Shown: one piece after another, positions 34,060-42,887 of the stretch
Layout of the letters: each line of letters begins with the position of its first letter
Position numbering within the stretch: position 1 is the first letter of the stretch
Assembly: GCA_027531255.1 (NCBI GenBank)
Contig: JAPZRU010000002.1
Span: forward strand, 496,001 to 560,000
Origin: Steroidobacteraceae bacterium
GTDB taxonomy: Bacteria; Pseudomonadota; Gammaproteobacteria; Steroidobacterales; Steroidobacteraceae
Length of the DNA stretch: 64,000 bases
Reading direction: 5' to 3'
Position numbers and translations under genes: made by a program
The notes under the pieces: generated by a model
The model's database searches: none
What the model was told of the DNA's origin: nothing
What the model saw: only the letters and a program-made list of their open reading frames with translations

Positions 34060-35046
34060 TCAGCGGCCCGCCAACGTGCCCGCCATAGCGAGGCCGAGCG
34101 CGCGCCCGCTCAGGAACGCCGCCTCGACGCGCGCGCCGATGCACCAGTCGCCGCAGGCCCCGAGCGCGAGTTCGGGGTGCCAGAGGCAGTCCTCGCCTAG
34201 CGGCGTCTCGACGCGTGCGTAGCGCCAGCGATGCGCCCGAGAGGCGACCAGCGGCGGCAGCTTGGCCGGCACCGCCACGACCTGCGCGAGCCGCTCGGGC
34301 AGCCGCGCGACGAGCGCGGCCGCGACCGCCTCCGGATCGGCCTCGAGGTGGGCCACGCTCCACTCCGTGCCGGCGTGCAGCACCCACGCGTCCGCGCTGC
34401 CGCGCCGCGGCTTCGACGCGTTCCGCGCGAGCCACGGCAGCACCGGGTCCGGCCGCCAGTCGGCGTCCAGTTCGACGGGCAGCGGCTCTTCGAACTCGGC
34501 CATGGCGGCCCAGCACGGCGAGAACGAGACGCCGGCGAGACGGGCCGCGAGCGCCGGGTAACCCGCGAGCAGCGGCACGGCCTGCGGCGCGGGGATCGCC
34601 AGCACGACGGCGGCATGGCGCTGGTTCAGGGAGTCGAGCGAATCGTGCAGGCGCCAGCCGTCCGCGTCGCGCTCGAGGTCGACGATCTCGGTCGAGTGGA
34701 TCACGTCGAGACCGCCGGCGAGAGCGCGGCCTAGCGCGTTCATGCCGGGCACGCCCACGTGCAGCGGCGCCTGCTCGCGCGTGTCCGCCGGCCAGCGCGG
34801 CCGCCACACGCCGACGGCGCCGGTCCGGAGGGGGCCGGCGAGGTACTCCGCGAACGCGGGATCGCGGACCACGAAGTACTGGGCCCCGTGGTCGAAGCCG
34901 GCCGTGTCGGTGCGGCGCGTCGCGGCACGACCACCGGGACCGCCGCCCTTTTCGTACAGGACCACGTCGTGGCCCGCATGCAGCAGTTCCCGCGCGCAGG
35001 CCAGCCCCGCCACGCCCGCCCCGATCACCGCGATCTTCCCGTTCAT
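34060..35046 (-). CDS. FAD-dependent amine-oxidase-type (renalase-like) oxidoreductase
   Basis: A 328-residue flavoprotein. The dinucleotide-binding motif IAVIGAGVAGLACARELLHAG is at the N-terminus, with GGPGGRAATRR and FDHGAQYFVV just after, as in renalase-like NAD(P)/FAD-dependent oxidoreductases. The end ALGACGDWCIGARVEAAFLSG binds FAD. Function in bacteria is thought to be oxidation of dihydropyridine isomers of NAD(P)H or amines; here undetermined. Confidence 0.87.
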   Translation of the reverse strand: MNGKIAVIGAGVAGLACARELLHAGHDVVLYEKGGGPGGRAATRRTDTAGFDHGAQYFVVRDPAFAEYLAGPLRTGAVGVWRPRWPADTREQAPLHVGVPGMNALGRALAGGLDVIHSTEIVDLERDADGWRLHDSLDSLNQRHAAVVLAIPAPQAVPLLAGYPALAARLAGVSFSPCWAAMAEFEEPLPVELDADWRPDPVLPWLARNASKPRRGSADAWVLHAGTEWSVAHLEADPEAVAAALVARLPERLAQVVAVPAKLPPLVASRAHRWRYARVETPLGEDCLWHPELALGACGDWCIGARVEAAFLSGRALGLAMAGTLAGR

Positions 35047-35113
35047 CGTCGTGTCACCGTTTTCCGTACGCCGTGCCGGACCCCGCCCGCGCGTGCCGTG
35101 CTAGCCTGCCGCC

Positions 35114-35830
35114 ATGCGCTCCCTGCGTACTCCGTCGCCGCGCACCGCGGTCACCGTCCGCGCGCTCGCCTCTGCGCTCGCCCTCGCGACGGCGCTCGCG
35201 GGCTCGCTCGCCGCCGACCCGGCCCGCGCCGCGTCGCCCGACGGTCTCGCGTCGCTCGAGCGCGCCGAGCCCTGCTGCCAGGATCCCTCGAGCTTCCGCT
35301 ACGAGAAGCTGGGCGCCGGCGCGACGCTCGACTTCACGATCGACCGCCGCAACCCGGTGTTCGAGTTCCAGGCCGGCCGCAGCCGCTTCCGGGCCTTCGA
35401 ACTGCCGCGCGACGGCGGCGCCTACGTACTGGAACTCCGCAGCTTCCTCGAAGGCCCTGCCGATCCGCGTCGCGCCCGCGTGTTCTATCCCGTGATCGCG
35501 GTGCTGACGGACGACTTCATCGTCTCGCGCTCCACCGATCTCGACCACCTGCGCTTCGAGCTGCCGGTGTTCGAACGTGCCGCCGCGCCGGCCTACCGTC
35601 TCGTCGTGCCGCTCGATGCGGCGAACCCGCGCGAGCGCTACCTCGTGGTCTACACGCCCGCTTCGCTGCTCGCGCCGCGCCCGCTGGCGGTGACGACGCC
35701 CGAGAGCGCCGAGCGAGCCACCCGCGAAGCTTATCTCGGCGCCTCCGCGCACGGGCGGTTCCGCATCACGCTTCGCGCGGCGCGGGCGCCGGCGGAGCCC
35801 GGCGCGGACGCCGAAGCCGCGGCGCGCTGA
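35114..35830 (+). CDS. MalM-family periplasmic protein
   Basis: A 238-residue exported protein with a signal peptide (residues about 15-40). The mature part opens AEPCCQDPSSFRYEKLGAG, followed by LDFTIDRRNPVFEFQAGRS and FRAFELPRDGG: the paired cysteines and this sandwich match the MalM family (C-C near the mature N-terminus, then INPxSPAFxFxxGxS). MalM belongs to maltose operons in enterobacteria but its role is unknown; no maltose gene is nearby. The Ala-rich C-terminus is unusual. Recognition is by pattern. Confidence 0.68.
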   Translation: MRSLRTPSPRTAVTVRALASALALATALAGSLAADPARAASPDGLASLERAEPCCQDPSSFRYEKLGAGATLDFTIDRRNPVFEFQAGRSRFRAFELPRDGGAYVLELRSFLEGPADPRRARVFYPVIAVLTDDFIVSRSTDLDHLRFELPVFERAAAPAYRLVVPLDAANPRERYLVVYTPASLLAPRPLAVTTPESAERATREAYLGASAHGRFRITLRAARAPAEPGADAEAAAR

Positions 35831-35837
35831 GCGTCGC

Positions 35838-36809
35838 TCAGCGCTCGTCCCGCGCGGCTCGCGCCGCCGCGCGTTCGGCCGCGCGGCGGCGCTGTTCCGG
35901 CAGCCGCGACCACGTCTCGTACGCGCCGAACAGCAGCAGCGCGAACGCCAGCGGCGCGACCGACAGCAGCAGCCGGTAGACGAGCGCCGCGCCGAGCAGC
36001 TGCTCCGGCGGCACCTGCGGCAACAGCACGAGCAGCATCGACTCGAAGACGCCGAGGCCCGCCGGCACGCTGCTCGCGAGACCCGCGAGGATCGCCAGCA
36101 CGTAGACGGCGACGAACGCCAGGAACGGCAGCTCCACGCTCGCCGGCAGCAGCACGTAGAGCACGCCCGCCGCGCAGCAGACCTCGGTGATGCCGATCAC
36201 GTACTGCACGGCGGTCAGGTTCGGCGGCGGCAGGCGGAACCAGATTCGTCCGACCTGCACCGGCGCACGCCGGCGCAGCACGAGCACGATATAGGCCGCG
36301 TGGAGCGCGAGCAGCGCGAGGCCCGAGCCGCGCGCGAGGTCGGCCTGCACCCGCAGCAGCTCCGCGGCCTCGTCGGCCCGCAGCACGAGCGCGAGGCCGA
36401 GCAGCAGTCCGAGCGCCGCGGCGTAGGGCATCGCGACGTAGAGCACCATGCGGCCGATGTCGAGGGGCCTCATGTCCACCGCCGCGTACAGCCGGTAGCG
36501 CACGGCACCGCCCGACAGCGCACCCCAGCCGATCGCGTGACCGATCGGCGTCGCGATCAGCGCGGTGAGCGCGGCGCGGCGGCCGCTGACCGGGCCGTCG
36601 ACGAAGCGCGCGACGATCGCCTCGTACGTGGCGAGCGTGAGGTACACGGTCGCGGCGAACAGTGCGGCAAGCACCACGCTTTCGAGCGGAATCGTGCCCA
36701 GGTGCGAGAGCACGTCCCTGAAGTCGATCCGCTGCACCGTGCCGTACAGCACGTGGAGCGCGAACGCGACGATCGCGCCGGAGACGACGAAGGGCAGCCA
36801 GCGTCGCAC
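35838..36809 (-). CDS. UPF0104/LPG-synthase transmembrane-domain protein (flippase-like)
   Basis: A 323-residue membrane protein with about eight helices. The region GHAIGWGALSGGAVRYRLYAAVDM, then SVPAGLGVFESMLLVLLPQVPP, are hallmarks of the lysylphosphatidylglycerol-synthase transmembrane family (MprF N-terminal half) that flips lipids or lipid-linked sugars. No synthase domain is attached. The C-terminal tail is Arg/Ala-rich. It converges with the MalM-family gene. Confidence 0.87.
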   Translation of the reverse strand: MRRWLPFVVSGAIVAFALHVLYGTVQRIDFRDVLSHLGTIPLESVVLAALFAATVYLTLATYEAIVARFVDGPVSGRRAALTALIATPIGHAIGWGALSGGAVRYRLYAAVDMRPLDIGRMVLYVAMPYAAALGLLLGLALVLRADEAAELLRVQADLARGSGLALLALHAAYIVLVLRRRAPVQVGRIWFRLPPPNLTAVQYVIGITEVCCAAGVLYVLLPASVELPFLAFVAVYVLAILAGLASSVPAGLGVFESMLLVLLPQVPPEQLLGAALVYRLLLSVAPLAFALLLFGAYETWSRLPEQRRRAAERAAARAARDER

Positions 36810-36840
36810 GGCGACCGGTGCGGAGCCGCGACCGTGCCGA

Positions 36841-37053
36841 TCAGCGGATGCGGCGCTCGGAGTAGTTCTCCTCGACGTTGTCGCGGAAGAAGCTCCACAT
36901 CGAGGAGGACGTCGAGAGGCGGCGCCAGGTTTCCGACGACACGCCCGAGTACTCGACGAGATTGCCGTTCGTCAGCTCGACGCGCAGCGCGCGATTCGAT
37001 TCGTCGTAGCCGATCGCCCGCAGGTTGCCGGCGTTCACGCGCTTCATTTCCAT
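36841..37053 (-). CDS. KTSC-domain small protein
   Basis: A 70-residue single-domain protein: NLRAIGYDESNRALRVELTN, LVEYSGVSSETWRRL and SSSMWSFFRDNVEENY match the KTSC domain, associated with RNA or nucleic-acid enzymes. A GAGGA about 7 nt upstream supports ATG 37053. Its start overlaps the end of the preceding lipoprotein gene by 10 nt. Confidence 0.82.
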   Translation of the reverse strand: MEMKRVNAGNLRAIGYDESNRALRVELTNGNLVEYSGVSSETWRRLSTSSSMWSFFRDNVEENYSERRIR

Positions 37054-37658
37054 GCCACGGTCCTCGTGTTCGACTGCGCCGGGCCGGCGGGCGCGTGCCG
37101 CACCAGCACCGGCCGTTCCCGCACCGGCGCGGGCACGCGAAAGCGGAAGCGCGCGACCGGGCGATCCTCGACGACCACTTCGAGCACGTACTCGCCCGCG
37201 GGATCGCCCGACGCGAGTGCCCAGTAGAAGCGCGACACCGTGCCGCCGGTCACCGGAGCGACGCCCCGTGCCGTGACGCTGCGACCGTCGGCCGCGATCT
37301 CGACGTCGGGATCCGCAGCCGCATCGCCCCAGTCGGCCGGCGCCTCCGGGAGGCGCAGCGTCTCGCGCCACGCGAGGCGGTCGCGACCGGTCTCCACCTC
37401 GAGCACCCAGCCGAAAGCGGTGCCGTCGACCGCCGGTAGTTCGGTGGCGGGCAAGAAATGCTCGTCGCCGGCGGCGTCCGGCTGCAGCAGGCCGAAGCGC
37501 GCATCGCGGATCACGAGATCGGGCGCCACCTCCAGGGGCAGCGCGGGCGCCGCACCCGAGCGCTCGAAGATGCCGCCGGTACCGGGCCCGGCGGACTCGC
37601 CATCGCCGCAAGCGACGAGCACCAGGGCGAGCGCGATCGCGGCCGGGACGGTCCGCAT
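37044..37658 (-). CDS. Lipoprotein of unknown function
   Basis: A 204-residue lipoprotein: MRTVPAAIALALVLVACGDG gives the signal and Cys17 lipobox. The mature part has DLVIRDARFGLLQPDAAGDE and FGWVLEVETGRDRLAWRETL, an outer beta-rich fold with YWALASGDPAGEYVLEVVVE near the end that resembles an Ig-type domain. No family name is secure. It overlaps and probably is cotranscribed with the KTSC gene. Confidence 0.6.
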   Translation of the reverse strand: MRTVPAAIALALVLVACGDGESAGPGTGGIFERSGAAPALPLEVAPDLVIRDARFGLLQPDAAGDEHFLPATELPAVDGTAFGWVLEVETGRDRLAWRETLRLPEAPADWGDAAADPDVEIAADGRSVTARGVAPVTGGTVSRFYWALASGDPAGEYVLEVVVEDRPVARFRFRVPAPVRERPVLVRHAPAGPAQSNTRTVAWK

Positions 37659-37950
37659 CCGGCTCGCAGCCGCGAGCGGATCGGCAGACGGGAGTCGACG
37701 CGGTCGGACGCGCGAGACGTTGCGCAAGGCGGCGCGCGGCACGGCCGCGCCTCGGTGGGTGGTAGGAACGCGATTATCGCCGAACCGGAGCCGCGTCGCG
37801 TGCGTCGCTGCCGGTCGCGGCGAGAACCCCGCGCGCCGCGGCCTCGCAGCCCGTCGTGGGCGCCGGTCCCGCGCGGCGCGGCGCCGGCGGGCGGCTTCGC
37901 AACCGCGGCGGCGGGCGCGAACGACGGATTCCGCCGCGACGTCACGCCAC
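37659..37950. other. Intergenic, no gene seen
   Basis: About 290 nt between the lipoprotein start and the SnoaL-like stop. No family signature on either strand; composition is that of non-coding high-GC DNA. Confidence 0.4.
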
Positions 37951-38526
37951 TCAGCGCGCGTAGACGGGATCGGAGCGGTCGCGCGTGCCGTAGGTCTTCA
38001 GCACGGCGAACATCCCCTCGTCCCACAGCGACGAGGTCGGCTGGTTCAGGTTCCAGTCCATCACCACGGTGCGCTTCGCGATCCGCCAGACGCCGCCGCG
38101 CTTCTCGAGCCGATCGACGTAGCGGCCGCCGAACACGAAGTCGTGCGGGATGCGGTCGCCGTCGGCGAAGCGCCGCAGATAGGTCGAGCCGAACACGTCG
38201 GCGAGCTTCTGCGCGTCGCCCTTCACGCGGTGGTATGCGATCAGGTACGACTCGGTGTGCGCGACGTCGCCGTCGAGCTCCATGTGCACGTTCGAGATCG
38301 AGTGCATCGTGACCTCGAACCAGCGCTGTATCTCGCGGACGATGAACTCCGCGAACTCCTGGGCGTTGCCTTCGAACACGCCGTGGTCGTCGAAGCCGTC
38401 CTCCCAGTACACCGTCTTCATCAGCTCCACGTCGCAGCGGTCGAGCGCGCGGCAGTAGCGCGTGAGCACGTCGTAGATCTTCTGGCGGTCGATCACTTCG
38501 CGCAGCTCGGGCGGCAGCTCGGTCAT
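37951..38526 (-). CDS. SnoaL-like (NTF2-fold) polyketide-cyclase/dehydratase-type protein
   Basis: A 191-residue NTF2-fold protein. RQKIYDVLTRYCRALDRCDV is the classic first helix of ring-hydroxylating-dioxygenase-small-subunit/SnoaL-like proteins, followed by VYWEDGFDDHGVF, HSISNVHMELDGDVAHTESY, and RYVDRLEKRGGVWRIAKRTV. Family members isomerise, cyclise or dehydrate steroid or aromatic substrates. GAGGAG precedes ATG 38526. Substrate unknown. Confidence 0.87.
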   Translation of the reverse strand: MTELPPELREVIDRQKIYDVLTRYCRALDRCDVELMKTVYWEDGFDDHGVFEGNAQEFAEFIVREIQRWFEVTMHSISNVHMELDGDVAHTESYLIAYHRVKGDAQKLADVFGSTYLRRFADGDRIPHDFVFGGRYVDRLEKRGGVWRIAKRTVVMDWNLNQPTSSLWDEGMFAVLKTYGTRDRSDPVYAR

Positions 38527-38803
38527 GGTCGTTCTCCTCATGGCGATGGGCGGCCGGCGGTGTGCCGGACCGACTGCGGCAAGGGTAACCTGCGGACGGG
38601 CACCGGGAGGCGTGCGGCGCGAGTTCGCCCGGCGGCGGCCCTACCCACAGCGGCCAGGCGCGGTGCGCGACGAGCGCGAACCGGGCCCACACCGGGACTT
38701 GCATGCGGGCGTTCTCCGACGCGCGCGCAGGCGCATGCCGTGCGTGAGTTCACGGGCCCGGGCGGTGTTCCGAGGTCGTGGGCGTTGCGCTAGATTCGCC
38801 CGC

Positions 38804-39319
38804 ATGTCGCTCCTCCCGGAACACAGCCGCCGCGTCGCCGAGCGGCTGCTCGAGGCCTACTGCCAGCGGATCTGCCCGCCGGAGTTCCGCGAGCAGGTCG
38901 TGCTCGGCTGGCGCGAGAGCGGTGTGGGCTTCGTGCTCCACGAAATCCGCCGTATCTGCGGCGTGCCCGGCACGGCGCGGCTCGTCGACGTCGCGCAGCT
39001 GCGCTACGAGTCGCGGCGCGGGCTCTGGCGGCTGTACAGCGCGGAGGAGACGGCCGGCACGGTGTGGTGGCGGCGCTATCCCGGCACGCGTGCGGAACGC
39101 AACCTGGCGGTGCTGATGCGCGCGCTCGACGCGGATACGCACGGCCGCCTGTGGCCGCGCGTGAACGGCGCGTCGCTGCGGTGGTGCTCGTCGCGCGGCC
39201 GCTGCGCCGGCTGCACCGAGCGCTATCGCGCGGCGCTCGGTGCGGTGCCGGCGGCGTCGCCCGCGGCGGGTGCCGTCGCCGGGGTGATCGACCTCGCGCC
39301 GGAGCACCGTACCGGCTGA
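38804..39319 (+). CDS. DUF3024-family protein
   Basis: A 171-residue protein resembling DUF3024: RICPPEFREQVVLGWRESG, then DVAQLRYESRRGLWRLYSAE, and a later RALDADTHGRLWPRV. A C-terminal extension has three cysteines (RWCSSRGRCAGCTERYR), unlike the short typical members, and might bind a metal. Function unknown. The start follows an AT-richer stretch and no strong ribosome-binding site is visible. Confidence 0.65.
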   Translation: MSLLPEHSRRVAERLLEAYCQRICPPEFREQVVLGWRESGVGFVLHEIRRICGVPGTARLVDVAQLRYESRRGLWRLYSAEETAGTVWWRRYPGTRAERNLAVLMRALDADTHGRLWPRVNGASLRWCSSRGRCAGCTERYRAALGAVPAASPAAGAVAGVIDLAPEHRTG

Positions 39320-39379
39320 GCGCGGGCGCCGTCGCCGGGCCCGCGAGCGCCGTCGGCCGGGCACGGACTCGGCCGCGCG

Positions 39380-39973
39380 CTAGGCCGTCCGCCCTCGACC
39401 GACCAGCCGCGCGAATGCCGCGCGCGTGCGCGCGTGCGCGTTGGGGTCGTGCATGAAGCTCGCACTCCAGTGGTGCGCGTACCGGATTCCGAGCAGCTCG
39501 TGCGCGAACTGCGTCGGGTTCGTTTCCGCACGCAGGTGCCCGTGACGGACCGCCGAGGCGACGAGCTGCTCCGCCACCTGCTGGAACTCGCGGAACAGGC
39601 GCACGAGGCGATCCCGCACCGGACCCTGCGCGTCGTCGAGCTCGTGCACGGCGGCGAAGAACGGGCAGCTGCCCGGCAGGCCCGCGGAGCCGGGCCACTG
39701 CAGCCAGCGATCGAACACGCCCTCGATCCGCGGCAAGCCGGCCGGCTCGGTCTTCGCCGGTGCGACCACCGTCTGCTGGAAGAGCTCGGCCGCGCGGCCC
39801 AGGGCGGCTAGCTGCAGCGACTGCTTCGAGCCGAAGTGGGCGTACAGCCCGCTCTTGGTCAGGCCGGCCTTGTCGGCCAGCGGCTGGAGGTTGAGACCCT
39901 CGAAGCCGTCGAGGCAGGCGGTCTCGACGGCGCACTGGAGGATGTGGCTGCGGGTAGTGGCGCCCTTGCCCAT
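39380..39973 (-). CDS. TetR-family transcriptional regulator
   Basis: A 197-residue regulator with a standard N-terminal helix-turn-helix: TTRSHILQCAVETACLDGFE and ADKAGLTKSGLYAHFGSKQ. The C-terminal half (FDRWLQWPGSAGLPGSCPFF) resembles the TetR_C_16/YfiR-like group, with a Cys inside GSCPFF that is common there. No target operator or neighbour under its control is evident; it lies 38 nt from the AI-2E carrier and could regulate it. Confidence 0.9.
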   Translation of the reverse strand: MGKGATTRSHILQCAVETACLDGFEGLNLQPLADKAGLTKSGLYAHFGSKQSLQLAALGRAAELFQQTVVAPAKTEPAGLPRIEGVFDRWLQWPGSAGLPGSCPFFAAVHELDDAQGPVRDRLVRLFREFQQVAEQLVASAVRHGHLRAETNPTQFAHELLGIRYAHHWSASFMHDPNAHARTRAAFARLVGRGRTA

Positions 39974-40010
39974 GACCCCATCCTAGCAGACGAATAGCAC
40001 GACCGGTCGG

Positions 40011-41108
40011 CTACCGGGTGGGCGGGTGCCCCTTCGCCTCCGACACCAATGGGCCGACCTCGTGCTCCTCGAGCCACTCGCGCCACACCGCCATCAGCAC
40101 CGCAAGGATCACCGGGCCGATGAACAGGCCGATCAGGCCGAAGGCGGCGACGCCGCCGAGCACGCCGAACATCACGAGCAGGAACGGGATCCGCGTGGCG
40201 GAGCTGATGACCATCGGGCGCACGAGATTGTCGACCCAGCTGATCACGAGGGCGCCGTAGAGAAACAGGCCGATCGCCGCGCCGGTGCGGTCCATCGCGA
40301 GCAGCCACAGGCTCAGGGTGATCCAGACGAACGGCGTGCCGAACGGTATGAACGCTATCAGCGCGGTGACCGCGCCGAGGAAGATCGGCGCATCGAGCCC
40401 GACGGCCCAGTAGCCGATGCCCGCGAACGCCCCCTGGACGAGTGCCGTCAGCACGATGCCGTAGACCACCGCGCGGGTCGTCGCGCCGACCGCCTCGAGA
40501 TAGCCGTCCACGCGCTCACCGAGGATGCCCCGCAGCACGGTGCGGCTCTGCGCGAGCACGAGTTCGCCGCTGCGGTACAGGAAGAACAGCGACAGCAGCG
40601 CGAGCGCGAGCTTCGCCACGTTGCGCCCGACGCCGCCGATCACGGACGACATCTCGCCGACCGAGCGCTCGAGCAGTCGACCGATCTCGCCGCCGAGCAG
40701 GTCCGGGTTGGCGGCGATGCGCTCGAGGAAGGCGCGGATCTCGGGCCCGACGATCGGCAGGTTCAGGATCGCCGGCGGCAGGTGGATCTGGCCGGCGGCC
40801 CACTTCGCCAGCACGGACTGGTAGCCGCTGACGACCTCGACGCGCAGCGAGAACACGAGCCACACCAGCGGCCCGATGATCAGCACGCCCACCAGCAGCG
40901 TCATGATCAGCGAGGCGAGCGTGACGCTGCGCACTGCGCGATGCAGCCGCTGGAACAGCGGCCACGTGACGAAAGCGAGGATGCCGGCCCACAGCACCGG
41001 CACCAGGAACGGCCGCAGCACCGCCCACGCCAGCAGCAGCAGCCCGCCCAGGAAGAAGACGAGCGTCAGCCGGCGGATCAGCGGTGTGGCGAGACTGTCG
41101 TCGGTCAT
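40011..41108 (-). CDS. AI-2E family membrane transporter, second copy
   Basis: A 365-residue carrier with the family hallmarks: paired N-terminal helices (LVFFLGGLLLLAWAVLRPFL), ALLSLFFLYRSGELV, TALVQGAFAGIGYWAVGLD and SWVDNLVRPMVISSATRIP. It is only distantly similar to the copy at 13175-14326 (different N-terminus and loops). Exported substrate unknown. Confidence 0.9.
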   Translation of the reverse strand: MTDDSLATPLIRRLTLVFFLGGLLLLAWAVLRPFLVPVLWAGILAFVTWPLFQRLHRAVRSVTLASLIMTLLVGVLIIGPLVWLVFSLRVEVVSGYQSVLAKWAAGQIHLPPAILNLPIVGPEIRAFLERIAANPDLLGGEIGRLLERSVGEMSSVIGGVGRNVAKLALALLSLFFLYRSGELVLAQSRTVLRGILGERVDGYLEAVGATTRAVVYGIVLTALVQGAFAGIGYWAVGLDAPIFLGAVTALIAFIPFGTPFVWITLSLWLLAMDRTGAAIGLFLYGALVISWVDNLVRPMVISSATRIPFLLVMFGVLGGVAAFGLIGLFIGPVILAVLMAVWREWLEEHEVGPLVSEAKGHPPTR

Positions 41109-41193
41109 CGTGCGCGGGCACTAAAAAGCCGGTGCGGCGCCGCGGCAGGTCGCACGCGGCACTCGCACCGGCCCGGGTCGGCGGACCGTCGGC

Positions 41194-41637
41194 TCAGGTG
41201 CAGGAGGTATCGCCGTCCTTGAAGTTGATCACGAGGTTGCCGCCAGCCTTGATCTCGCGCTCGCAGCTCGCGATCTCCGACGGCAGCATGACCGTGAACT
41301 TCCAGGTGCCCGGCGCCATCGGGATCGTCATCGCCTCGCCGAGGCAGGTCACGTTGTCCGGCTGCACCGCGAGGTTCACCGAGGTCACGAACTCGTTGCG
41401 GTTCGACATCTTCGGCGGGTCCGGCAGGATGTTGACCGGCTGCACCTTGACGCCGACGCTCTCGCAGCTGCCCTGCTGGGTGATCGACGCGACCTTGATC
41501 TGGCCGTACAGCAGCGGTCCCTCGCCGCCGCCACCGCCGCCACAGGCCGCGAGACCGGCGATTGCCACAGAACCGGCCGCCACGATTACGAACCGCCCGG
41601 CGCGCCGCGCGAGCATCCGCGAGAACTGCATGGTCAT
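41194..41637 (-). CDS. Small lipoprotein of unknown function
   Basis: A 147-residue lipoprotein with lipobox LAAC followed by a run of glycines (CGGGGGG). The mature domain has four further cysteines (GSCESV, VTCLGE, ASCERE, TSCT) that could form two disulfides, and a lysine/glycine-rich end. I do not recognise a family. Confidence 0.6.
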   Translation of the reverse strand: MTMQFSRMLARRAGRFVIVAAGSVAIAGLAACGGGGGGEGPLLYGQIKVASITQQGSCESVGVKVQPVNILPDPPKMSNRNEFVTSVNLAVQPDNVTCLGEAMTIPMAPGTWKFTVMLPSEIASCEREIKAGGNLVINFKDGDTSCT

Positions 41638-41799
41638 CGTCCCCCTGATTGATGGTGTTCGAGCCGCGCCGCCGGACGCCGGGACGCGCGCGCCTCGATT
41701 CTAGCCCGAGCCGCAGGCGGTCCGGAAACGCGCTTCCACGCGCGGGCGTGGCAACGGCGGCCGGCCGGCGGCCGCCAGCGCAGGAGCGCCCCCAGCCGC

Positions 41800-42402
41800 T
41801 CAGCGCCAGGGCTTCTCCAGTTCCCACTCCACGGGCGCCATCTCGCGCGACAGGTGGAGCCCCAAGCCGAGGTGACGGAACCCGCGCCGCAGCCGGCGCC
41901 GGTACCAGTCGCCCGTGCGCAGGTGCACGTCGAAGTCGGACCGGGCGCGGTCCGCGACGTGGCGCGCGTCGTGGCGCGTCAGCGCGCTGAAGTACAGCAC
42001 ACCCCCTGCGAGCCCCGCGAGCCGCGCGAGCGAGCGCGACGCGGTGCGGTCGTCGAGGTACTGCAGCACGTCGTGGCAGACGACGAGGTCGAATCGGCCG
42101 CGCGGCGCGTAGTCGGCCAGCGAGCCATGTACCCAGCCGTGCTTCGCGCAGAGATACTCGCTGATCTCGAGGCCGGTGTAGCGCGCGCCCGGGAAACAGG
42201 CGAGCAGCGGATCCCGCAGCAGGCCGACGCCGCAGCCCGCGTCCAGGATGGTCCGCACGCGCAGGCCGACGTACCGAGTGCCGCCCGCGATCAGGGCCAC
42301 GAGCCGTGCGGCATCGACGTCGTCCGCGACGCGCGTTTCGGGATTGCCGTAGTACTGCTCGAAGAACTCGGCGTCGAAGCGGCGATCGGCGGGGCGCGAC
42401 AT
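41800..42402 (-). CDS. Class I SAM-dependent methyltransferase
   Basis: A 200-residue protein. Motif I is TILDAGCGVGLLRDPLL, motif II GARYTGLEISEYLCAKHGWV, and FDLVVCHDVLQYLDDRTASR lines up with motif IV. The N-terminal stretch RRFDAEFFEQYYGNPETRV is shared with proteobacterial small-molecule methyltransferases. Acceptor unknown. Confidence 0.87.
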   Translation of the reverse strand: MSRPADRRFDAEFFEQYYGNPETRVADDVDAARLVALIAGGTRYVGLRVRTILDAGCGVGLLRDPLLACFPGARYTGLEISEYLCAKHGWVHGSLADYAPRGRFDLVVCHDVLQYLDDRTASRSLARLAGLAGGVLYFSALTRHDARHVADRARSDFDVHLRTGDWYRRRLRRGFRHLGLGLHLSREMAPVEWELEKPWR

Positions 42403-42542
42403 GGAGTTTCCGGGTGCACGGGGCGGCGTCGCATCCTACACGCGTCCCGTGGGCCGATGGCCGCGCTAGGTACAAGCACGGCTGCCTTCCGGCGCGCCAC
42501 GAGTTCACGATGGCGACGGTCCAGCGAACGCGGAACGCTCTC

Positions 42543-42887
42543 ATGGCCGTACCGCTCGAGAACGCCGACCGCGCGACGGCGCCGCCGCCGGCCGACGCCG
42601 CCGCGGCGATGAACCGGGTGCTCGCCACCGAGCGCGCCACCCTCGCCGAGGTCGAATCCGAACGCGCCCGTTGCGAAGCCCGCGTCGCGGCTGCACGACG
42701 CGCCGCGAGCGCACGCGTCGATCGCGCCGAGGCCGTCGCGCGCGCGATCCACGCCCGGACCGAGTCCGTGGCCACTGCGCGTGCCGCGCGGGTCGCCGCC
42801 GCGGCGGCGCGCTCCCATCAGGCCGCGCCGGTCGCGCTCGCCGTCGAACGTGTGCTGCGCTGGCTGCTCGAGCCGGACGATGAATGA
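42543..42887 (+). CDS. V/A-type ATPase peripheral-stalk subunit (G/H type)
   Basis: A 114-residue (or 125 if the ATG at 42510 is used) highly charged helix. Residues about 25-90 (MNRVLATERATLAEVESERA) form a continuous coiled coil rich in Ala, Arg and Glu, as in AhaH/NtpF peripheral-stalk subunits that pair with subunit E. It begins the operon and its stop overlaps the start of the next gene. Sequence alone would not identify it; position does. Confidence 0.75.
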   Translation: MAVPLENADRATAPPPADAAAAMNRVLATERATLAEVESERARCEARVAAARRAASARVDRAEAVARAIHARTESVATARAARVAAAAARSHQAAPVALAVERVLRWLLEPDDE

